Source: Struthio camelus (Eukaryota; Chordata; Aves; Struthioniformes; Struthionidae). Taken from it: a stretch of DNA of 64,000 nucleotides. Each line of letters begins with the position of its first letter. Position 1 is the first letter of the stretch. Made by a program: the position numbers and the translations under genes. This document shows, piece after piece, positions 44,592 through 53,367 of this stretch. Under the pieces are notes generated by a model. That model had not been told where the DNA came from, did no database searches, and saw only the letters and a list, made by a program, of their open reading frames with translations. Location: positions 84,432,963 through 84,496,962 of the forward strand of contig NC_090982.1 in assembly GCF_040807025.1 (NCBI RefSeq), given 5' to 3'.

Positions 44592-46210
44592 CCCCAAACA
44601 CTCTTGTTTCCTTAAACAGTTTTTTTCCATACGTGATACAGATCTGTAGGTGGCCTCCAGATGGCAGCCTTACCAGGTAATGTCCCTGTCAGGTTTTGGT
44701 TGACCTTTTTACCTCCAACAGTCTAACTGATCCAGAGGTTTGGCTTCCCTCTTCCTCCCAGTCCAGGCTCTGCAATGTGTTTTTTTTTCCCCAGAGTTCC
44801 CTCTGTGGTGGTGCAAATATGTTAGGTCAGACTCTACACCTACTAGAGCATTGGGTTTTTGCTTATTTGTTTTATTCTGCCTTGCCAGCTCAGAATTGGG
44901 GACACATCAAGTTTTTCCACACATAGTATGTGTAATGTATACCACGTCTGTGAAGAGAAATTCTCCTTATGCCTAGAGCACATGTAAGTCTGGGCATTTG
45001 GGGCACTGAGAAATGTAACTGCTCCCTTCCATTTAATGTCTTCAGCAGGGATGTGATACATTAATCAAAATGACTGATACGGAAAATGTGATCTAGGGCT
45101 CAGAACAGTAGTTCCCAATGCCTAAGTCCTGCAGTCTCTGAGACAGCCAGCAAAGGGGATTTTCTTTTTCTGTATGATGATGGTCTGCTTTCTTGGAAAC
45201 AAATGCTCTGACTTATTTCAAATTGGTCATAGTTCCGGCTTCACACGGTAACAAGTTTTATTGCCTGTGTAGGTAGGTAAAAGCTGAGATGAAATGTGCC
45301 GGCAGCGACCCCCTAAATTTCCATAGTGTCTCTGCAGTCTGAGAAAATGGAAACCCATTGTACTAGCCTGGAAGGTTTGCCTTTGTTCAAGACTTGGAGA
45401 GGTATCGGTCTACTGTTGACAACTTTTTTTTTTTTGAACGTTATAAATAGCACTAAGCAAGGAGAGGTAGGAAGGTAGCTTTATGGATACTGAAGTAATA
45501 GCTTCAAAAACAACAAATGGTCTTTACAGTAAGACCTTTCTAGATCTGAAAATACATGGGTATTTTTGCAGATCCACTGTGGGCTGTGATCATGTTGAAC
45601 GTCAGTTGTCCCTTCCAGCTCTGTCAACTCAAATGGGTCCCCAGAAGCCACCTGTTCCCTCCGTGTCTCTACCACACTAGCCATAAACACCCCCAGCATT
45701 TAAAAGCTGTTTTGCACTGAAAGACAAGAGTCCTGCCTCTTCTTCCATATTCCAGAGGAAGCTGCTGTTTAGTTTCAGGTTTTTCTAATTGAAAGGTTAG
45801 GAAAGGATTATTCGCCTTGGTTTTATGACCATTCGTCCTTAACTCTTTCTAGCCTAGAAGCTGAGGTAGCAAGAGCAGTGTCTTTTGTACAGACGGACTA
45901 AACGGGCTAAGGGGAAACTACCTCCAAGAGGTAACAGATGTGGAGCGCAGAGCAGTCGTAGTAGTGTGGTACGCAGTACAGGTACAGCCATAGCTTGTCA
46001 AAGACCAGACTGAAAAAAGGCAAGCTAGTGGTCTTTGAATCTGAAAAGCAAAAGAAAATAAACTGATCTCCTTTTCCATTGGGGAAAGGAAAAGAAGTCA
46101 TAGACTTCAAAGTCATCCTATGGTATTTAGGTAGACACTGGGGAGCAATTTAACAGGAAAGCCAATGTAAGGCACTGGAGTTCATGGCCAGTGATGGCTA
46201 AAGGATCTTA

Positions 46211-46340
46211 ATCACTGGAGGTTTCTAAGAACGATCAGAAATGCTTTGCTTAAACATTTATAATGGTAGGGGAAGTCAACCATGCTTTGGCCTAGGAAGA
46301 TAGATTTGATGACTGCTTGAGGGCGCTACTGGCCCTGGTT
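46211..46340 (+). mobile_element. CR1 LINE 3'-end relic
   Basis: Reads ATCACTGGAGGTTTCTAAGA, later GCCTAGGAAGATAGATTTGA, TGACTGCTTGAGGGCG and CTGGCCCTGG. It parallels the CR1 3'UTR ('ctggaggtttttaagaa...ctagatgacctc...tccagccctg'). Diverged and truncated. Confidence 0.6.
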
Positions 46341-47566
46341 TTCAACGAGAGCCTTGAGATTTATTCAGCTTAGCATTAGACAAAGGCCTTTTATTGCCCG
46401 TGTGTGTTATCATGACTCCAGGCATGGGCAGATTTCCTGAGGCTGTGGCACCTCCCTTGGCACCCCCTAATCACACAGTACAGCTCCAATTGGGAGACTT
46501 CAGGGTTTTTTCTCCCACTGTGCCCCTGGGGCAGCTTGCGCTGCTCCCCCTCACTTCCCGGCAGCAGAACTGATCACAACATGCAGGTTGGTTCACAGTA
46601 TGTGCCAGGGGACCACGTGCTGGCAAATAGCCTGACTACGGACATCAGCAGGGCTGGACTCGGACTGAAGAGCTGTCCAAATATAGCTGCGTGTTGCTTT
46701 CTCGCATGGGAAACGTCAGGAGAAAAAATACCCAGCAGCTGCATCTTAGCCGCAGGCCACAGCTGAGCTGCCTGCAGCATATGCAGCATAAATCAGCTGC
46801 CAGGTGTCAGGTTATACAGCACTGCTTTTGATAGATACAGGGAAAGTTCAATACACTGGATTTATGCAGCTAGTGGATTTCAAGTAAGATTTCTCAGCCC
46901 TTGAATTACGCATCTGCACGGGCAGAGTGCCTTGCAGAACGGTCAGGGGCGCCTCATGGCAGCATGGTCACTTCCGAGCAGTCCAGCTTTCTCGGCGCAG
47001 GGATCGGACGCCAGCGCGGGAACCCCTTGCAGAAACATCAACTCGTGAGTCTGAGCAGAAAACGTTTGATCTGGGGCTTCACCTTTTGCCCTGGCAGCTG
47101 CTCTGCATTTCCACAGGGGTCACAGCAGGCCGTGAGGAGCTGCTGCACGTGGATGGGGCTGCCAGCCGGACTGCTCGCCCGTCGTATTTTTGGAAATAAC
47201 CACCCAACTGAGAGCGACACGACTGCTTGGAGAGCATTTCCTTTCCTCCTTCGGCCCACGTTCGGACTAAATCAGCTCATCTCTCTGAACTCTGGGTCTG
47301 GTTTTTAGAGACGCCATGTGTTAACAGCTCCAAGCTGAGAGCCCCTGCGCCCGTGCTCTTCACGCTACGAGGGGCTCCCACAACTTCTGGGAGCAGCTCT
47401 TCTCTCTGCGGGAGTTTGAACAGCCGTAACGCGTCACCGCGGGACTGCAGCCGAGGTCAGACGGAGCTGTGGACTGCTCCACTTTGCTTGCACAGCACAA
47501 AAGGTATGCCTGCTTTATCGTAGTGCATCCAACTCCTCCGCCTAGAAAATACTAGGATCCACGTTT

Positions 47567-48420
47567 CCCCCCCCCCCCCCAAAAAAAAGTAACTAATTAA
47601 AATTACACACTTAGACACGTAAACCTATTGGTCAACCTCAAGTGAAACTTTGCATAAATGTATGTTTTACCACAAAGTGATATACTTTTCTTATCAACCT
47701 AACATTTAACTTAATAATTGCTTTAGGAAAAAGAATAGAATTTACCCTGAAATAAACTAAGTGATATGGATTTATTTAAAAGAAAACGTTTGGGTACTAA
47801 AGCAAGAATAACAAGAATTAAAATGACAGAGAAACATAAACTATATGGGGCAAAACTCAGACTATTGACTTGAAATATGTACTTATTTGACTACTCAAAA
47901 TTCATTGAATGAGACAATGTGGGCGGAAAGTGTTTGGGCTGTATGTTTTGGCTATATTTTAGCTAGTCCATGTTGCAGAAAATTTCTATTTGCTGCAAAA
48001 ATTCCATTGCAATTTTTTTTCAAGCTTCCTTTGACCAAAAGGGTCAACAATTTTTTCATTCACATACATTCTTAGTCAAATGGATGTAGAATAATAATAT
48101 GGAATCTTTGCCATTAAGTACATTTAAAACATATTAAAGTCATTTCCTATTAAAAAAAGAAGATTATTCCATTTGGTAATGTCTCCGGTAAAACATTCCA
48201 AATAGTCTTCCATTTGGGGAACTTTTAAACAAACACAAATTTGATATTGCAACATTTCTGTAGAAGTATTTAAGATTTTTGTAATTATGTCTAGTACTGA
48301 ACAGAAATGTGACTGTGGTCCTTACAGGTCTGGGAAAGATTTTGTATTTCTGAACTATTCATTGAGTTTTTAAGTTATTGGGGCACTACTGAATTAAAAC
48401 CAGTAATTCTGGCCTGCTCG
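47567..48420. other. AT-rich block led by a C14-A8 run
   Basis: After 14 C and 8 A, base composition falls to roughly one third GC for about 830 bp, between GC-rich flanks. No ORF, repeat family or terminal repeat was identified. The nature of this block is unknown. Confidence 0.5.
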
Positions 48421-48989
48421 GCTTTGTACGTTGCAGGAAATCCTTCACCTTCATGTCTGAGCGCACAGTTGCCATTAATAACTTCAAGTGGCTTTAGAAA
48501 CATTTCATGTTTTCTTATACACTGGCTTCATCACAACTGTTCTGCACCAGATCTGACGGGAGGATTTCTGCTTCTCTAATTCAGAGATATTTCTTCTGCA
48601 AAAATCACCAGCGAATAAGCTGAGGCTTTACCGATAAGTATCTGTTTAAAGTAAAACTTGCAGCTCCTGCTCATCTCTCCCAGCTGGGTACCACCTGTGT
48701 GGTCGGATACAACTCTGCCTCCATCTGCCTGTAAGCAATTCAGCATTACGCTGTCCTTCCTGAAACACAAAATCTCTGGTGAAAAAAAACAAAAAAAATC
48801 TTAAAAAAAACAAACAAACAAACCAAAAAGCCCTCCAAAACCACAACCTAATCTAATGAATGCGTCCCCTTAGCCCCTTGCTAAACGCTCCTTTAATGCT
48901 AATTAAGCAGCACAGCACAGCTGCTTAATTAGCCATCAGCGGCTGGAATAAACCAGCAGCAAGTAAAGGTTTAGCTGTCCGTCTTTCTC

Positions 48990-49918
48990 AGGAGTTGCGG
49001 CTAAGGGATGGGTGTGCGCTGGGGCTGGACGTGGTCCCGGTGAAGCTCTTGGCGTGGCCGGCTGTGCAACCGCTGCCGGTGTCTCTGTCCCCTCGCCTGC
49101 CCTCCCAGGCAGGCGGCGGCCGGCCGGTGGCTTCGGGAAGGCGCAGGAGCGGAGGGAGGTGAAGCCTTGGCTGGAGTTCAGCTGCGCCTTGGCAGTTTCC
49201 AGCGGCTTGGCAGCCTGCAGCCCGGCTTGCAAAACGGGTGTTGTACACGTTACTCGGGAGGTGGAGTTTCTACATATGGCTGTCGCGCGGGCTGCGTAGC
49301 GATACAGCTGCGGACGCCACCGTGGGCTGAAGGGCGCCCCATCGGTGAAGGGTCGTTCTCTGGGGGCCGAAGCCTGGAGCTGCCGGAAAGCTCTTGGTCC
49401 CTGGGGGCGAGACCCGAGTTGCGGGGCCAAGGGGGAAACCAGCCGGGAACGGGGGCAACGCTGCCGGCCTGCGCGAGGGCGGGAGCTCCGAAACGCAGCC
49501 AACGCTGAAGCCCTGCAAGAAGCAGCTTTTACTGTGACGGCCCTTTGGAGGGGCTTTCTTCTCCCCCTCCTCATCTTTTGGCCTTTCTCCCCGAAAGTGC
49601 AGAATCCTTTCCGCTATTTCTCCTAATGTGGCATTTGAAAGCCTCAGACAACAAAGCTTTTACCGCTTCCCTTAGGGAGGCGATTTCCAGCCTACGGTTC
49701 CCTATTGGCGCCCTTTCCACCCTGACGCTAGGCTTCAACGTGCCCCTTCTTAATTTCACCCCGTTACGATCCATTAGCGTGTCGCCAAACAGCCTTCTCC
49801 CTTCCTGCCGCTTGCTGCCTTCAAATATTGGCAGCTCGCGCGTCTCACACCCGGGTTTCCAGGGGTTTGTAGGCCCCGACCGAGGCGGCCGGCGGGCTGG
49901 GACTGGGGGGGTTGGGGG
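48990..49918. promoter_or_regulatory. CpG-rich segment upstream of the G-rich array
   Basis: CpG-dense sequence about 2.5-3.5 kb upstream of the putative ARK2N exon 1. It contains a 212-codon minus-strand open frame (48936-49574), Arg/Pro/Ala-rich, which I read as a product of GC content. It may be the outer part of the ARK2N CpG island or an alternative promoter. Confidence 0.45.
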
Positions 49919-52320
49919 TGTCTCGCAGGGGGGCGCACCCCGGGACTGTGCGCCGCACAGTCGGACGTCGGGCGGGACTGTGTGTGCGGCGTCGTGGGGG
50001 CGCGTGACTGGAGTGGGGGGGTGTCACACAGGGGTGTGTGTCCGGATGAGGGAGAGAGTGTGTGAGGGGGTGTGTGTGTGTGAGGGGGGGGGGGGTGAGG
50101 GGGGGTGTGTGTGTGTGAGGGGGTGTGTGTGTGCGAGGGGGTGTGTGTGTGGGGGGGGGGGTGAGGGGGGGTGTGTGTGTGTGAGGGGGTGTGTGTGTGC
50201 GAGGGGGTGTGTGTGTGCGAGGGGGTGTCTGTGAGGCTGTCACACAGGGCTAGGTGCCTGGATGGGAATGAAGGTGGTGAGGGTGTACGTGTGTGAGGGT
50301 GTGGGTGTGTGTGAGGGTGTGGGTGTGAGAGGGTGTGTCACACAGGGCGAGGTGCCTGGATCGGAATGAAGGGGTGTGAAGGGGTGTGTGTGAGGGGGAG
50401 TGCGTATGTTTGTGAGGGTGTGTGTGTGTGTGAGGGTGTGGGTGGTGTGAGGGTGGGTGTGAGAGGGTGTGGTGTGTGTGAGGGTGTGGGTGTGAGAGGG
50501 TGTGTCACACAGGGCTAGGTGCCTGGATGGGAATGAAGGGGGTGTGAGGGTGTGTGTGGGGGGGTGAGGGTGAGTGTGTGAGGGTGTACATGCGTGAAGG
50601 TGTGTGTGTGTGTGAGGGTGTGGGTGGTGTGAGGGTGGGTGTGAGAGGGTGTGGTGTGTGTGAGGGTGTGGGTGTGTGAGAGGGTGTGGGGGGGTGTGAG
50701 GGTGTATGTATGTGAGGGTGGATGTGTGAGGGTGTGTGTGTGTGAGGGTGTGTGTGTGAGGGTGGGTGGGTGTGAGGGTGTGTCACGCAGGGCTAGGTGC
50801 CTGGATGGGAATGAAGGGGGTGTGAGGGTGTGTGGGGGGGGTGAGGGTGAGTGTATGAGGGTGTACATGCGTGAGGGTGTGTGTGTGTGTGTGTGTGTGA
50901 GGGTGTGGGTGGTGTGAGGGTGGGTGTGAGAGGGTGTGGTGTGTGTGAGGGTGTGGGTGTGTGAGGGGGTGTGGGGGGGTGTGAGGGTGTATGTATGTGA
51001 GGGTGGATGTGTGAGGGTGTGTGTGTGTGAGGGTGGGTGGGTGAGGGTGGGTGGGTGTGAGGGTGTGTCACGCAGGGCTAGGTGCCTGGATGGGAATGAA
51101 GGGGGTGTGAGGGTGTGTGTGTGGGGGTGAGGGTGAGTGTGTGAGGGTGTACATGCGTGAGGGTGTGTGTGTGTGTGAGGGTGTGGGTGGTGTGAGGGTG
51201 GGTGTGAGAGGGTGTGGTGTGTGTGAGGGTGTGGGTGTGTGAGGGGGTGTGGGGGGGTGTGAGGGTGTATGTATGTGAGGGTGGATGTGTGAGGGTGTGT
51301 GTGTGTGAGGGTGGGTGGGTGAGGGTGGGTGGGTGTGAGGGTGTCACACAGGGCTAGGTGCCTGGATGGGAATAAGGGGGGTGTGAGGGTGTACGTGTGT
51401 GAGGGTGTGGGTGTGAGAGGGTGTGTCACACAGGGCGAGGTGCCAGGATCGGAATGAAGGGGTGTGAAGGGGTGTGTGTGAGGGGGAGTGCGTATGTTTG
51501 TGAGGGTGTGTGTGTGTGTGAGGGTGTGTAATACAGGTGCCTGGATGGGAATGAAGGGGGTGTGAGAGGGTGTGGGGGTGTGTGAGGGTGTATGTATGTG
51601 AGGGTGGATGTGTGAGGGTGTGTGTGTGAGGGTGGGTGGGTGTGAGGGTGTCACACAGGGAATAAGGGGGGTGTGAGGGTGTACATGTGTGAGGGTGTGT
51701 GTGAGGGTGTGTCACGCAGGGCTAGGTGCCTGGATGGGAATGAAGGGGGTGTGAGGGTGTGTGTGGGGGGGTGAGGGTGAGTGTGTGAGGGTGTACATGC
51801 GTGAGGGTGTGTGTGTGTGTGTGAGGGTGTGGGTGGTGTGAGGGTGGGTGTGAGAGGGTGTGGTGGGTGTGAGGGTGTGGGTGGTGTGAGGGTGGGTGTG
51901 AGAGGGTGTGGTGTGTGTGAGGGTGTGGGTGGTGTGAGGGTGGGTGTGAGAGGGTGTGGTGGGTGTGAGGGTGTGGGTGACGGTATGTGTGAGAGGGTGT
52001 GGTGTGTGTGAGGGTGTGGGTGAGGGTATGTGTGAGAGGGTGTGGGTGGGTGTGAGGGTGGGTGTGAGAGGGTGTGGTGTGTGTGAGGGTGTGTTTGTGG
52101 GAGGGTGTGTCACACAGGGGCGCGTGCCTGGCTGGGAGCGTGCGTGACACAAGCGTGTGAGGCTGGGGGTGTGTGTGAGTGAGTGCATGCGCGTGTGTGT
52201 CACACAGGGGTGCCCACCTGGAGGGGAAGGTGTGTGTGGCAGGAAGGGGTGTAAGCGTGGAGGGGTGTGTGCCAAACATTGTGGGGGGGGGGGTCTGGGT
52301 GTCGCACAGGGGTGTTCACT
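49919..52320 (+). repeat. G-rich higher-order tandem repeat (GTGTGAGGGT-type)
   Basis: About 2.4 kb built from short GTGAGGGTGTG-type units. They are punctuated by a longer 'TGTCACACAGGGCTAGGTGC...GGATGGGAATGAAGG' anchor seen at 49919, 50022, 50238, 50336, 50503, 50780, 51066, 51342, 51424, 51530 (degenerate), 51649 (truncated), 51710, 52108, 52198 and 52300. Central units of about 276-286 bp are nearly identical (50503-51341, three copies). A block A (50238-50502) recurs as A' (51342-51648). The G/T strand is consistently the plus strand. The reverse strand gives long Thr/His/Pro/Ser-only open frames (for example 50515-51654), which are artefacts of the repeat. Confidence 0.9.
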
Positions 52321-52329
52321 TGGAGGGGA

Positions 52330-53060
52330 AGGGGGGGGGGGAGCGCGTGCGTCAGCCTGGGCAGCGCTGCGCGCGCCAGTCCCACCGCGCGGTCTGCGCG
52401 TGCGCGCGCCACCCCCGCCCTTCACCCCGCTGAGGGCGGCGGGGCGGGGCGGTCCGCTGCGGCCGCGGGGGGGCGCTGCAGGGGGCGGCGCGGGCGGCGG
52501 CCGCTCTGCCCGGCCGCTCGGCGGCTCGCAGGAAGTGACGCCGGGCAGCGGAGCCCCGCGGCCTCCGGTGACATTTTCTGTGGCGTCGGGGGCGAGGAGC
52601 GGCGGCGGCGGTTGCAGCAGCAGCAGCGAGACCCGGCTCCTCCCGGTCGCTCATGCCCCAGCTGCTCCCCCGCGAGGGGGAGGCCAGAAGGGGCCCGCGT
52701 TGTCCAGGTGAGCGGAGCCGGGCCTGGCGGGCGGGCCCGGCCGCGGGGAGCGGGGCGGCGGCGGCGGCGGCACCGTTAGGCGCGCGGGCGGGCCCGGCCT
52801 CGCCGCCTGCGCCCGTTGCCTCAGCGGCGCTTCTGTGCCGCCTCGCCTTTGGCCGCCGCTTCCCGCACCGTTTGCCCTCGGCCCCCGCGGTGGAGGAGAG
52901 CGCGGGTCTGGCGGAGCCCTGCGTGGTGGGTAGCACCGGGGCGGGGGGGGGGGGGAGGACGGACGCGCCGTTATGCCGCCATCGCCTGAGTGAGTTTTGA
53001 CCCCCGTCGCGGCCGGACGCGTTACTCGCGAACGGCGAAGTCCGGTCTCGCCGCCGTTTC
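52330..53060 (+). promoter_or_regulatory. ARK2N: CpG-island promoter, probably of ARK2N (C18orf25)
   Basis: Very CpG-dense sequence just downstream of the G-rich array. It includes an NRF1-like TGCGCGTGCGCG (52395-52406) and an ETS/CRE-type GGAAGTGACG (52531-52540). In human and chicken, ARK2N (C18orf25) is the next gene after HAUS1 on the same strand, and its first exon is non-coding. The assignment rests on synteny, because none of its coding sequence lies in the window. Confidence 0.6.
52545..52707 (+). other. ARK2N: Putative 5'UTR exon 1 of ARK2N
   Basis: A consensus donor (TTGTCCAG|GTGAGC) ends at 52707, directly after the ETS/CRE-type site in the CpG island. The left border is approximate. 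An ATG at 52653 opens a frame running past the donor, which does not resemble the ARK2N N-terminus, so I treat the exon as untranslated. Confidence 0.45.
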
Positions 53061-53294
53061 CCCCCCTCCCCTCCCCTTGTTGTTGTAACCTTGCCCTAAG
53101 TCAGCCGAAACGCTGCCTTACCCCAGCTCTCCGGAGCAGCTCCTCATCGCTTGTGTTTCTTAATGCTTCTGTCGCCTATTACGCGATCGTGTTATATGTT
53201 TGGGGAGAGAAAAAAAAAAAAACGCTTTGAAGAGCAAGGCATTTAGGCTCTCTAGTTTTATCTTGCTTTTGTTTACCTTGAATGATGTGGGCTT

Positions 53295-53367
53295 TTATAT
53301 ATATGTGTGTGTGTATATATATGTATATAAAATACACACACATATATACACATATATATATTTATAA
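53295..53367. repeat. (TA)/(GT) microsatellite forming an imperfect palindrome
   Basis: The left arm runs TATATATGTGTGTGTGTATA and the right arm is its approximate reverse complement (ACACACACATATATACACAT), around a short AAAAT centre. It could extrude as a hairpin or cruciform. Confidence 0.8.

Larger units (their letters stand above)
44615..48990. other. Intergenic between HAUS1 and the ARK2N promoter region
   Basis: No gene recognised. It holds a CR1 relic (46211-46340), moderately CpG-rich sequence at 46.9-47.5 kb, a C14-A8 run at 47567-47588 and an AT-rich block from there to about 48.42 kb. Confidence 0.65.

Noticed and set aside
46574-47523. Overlapping open frames of 70-135 codons in the HAUS1-ARK2N interval
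   Set aside because: They lie in moderately GC-rich intergenic DNA on both strands with no similarity I recognise and no poly(A) or splice context.
48936-49574. 212-codon minus-strand open frame
   Set aside because: It sits in a CpG-rich segment with Arg/Pro/Ala bias and two other overlapping long frames, as expected from GC content alone.
50515-51654. 379-codon open frame on the minus strand (Thr/His/Pro/Ser repeats)
   Set aside because: It is the reverse reading of the GTGAGGG-type tandem repeat, which contains no stop triplets in that frame. The residue content only mirrors the repeat unit, and several overlapping frames do the same.
51712-52425. 237-codon open frame on the minus strand and its 185-codon neighbour
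   Set aside because: It is the same repeat continued into a CpG island. It has no domain-like composition and no splice or promoter support.
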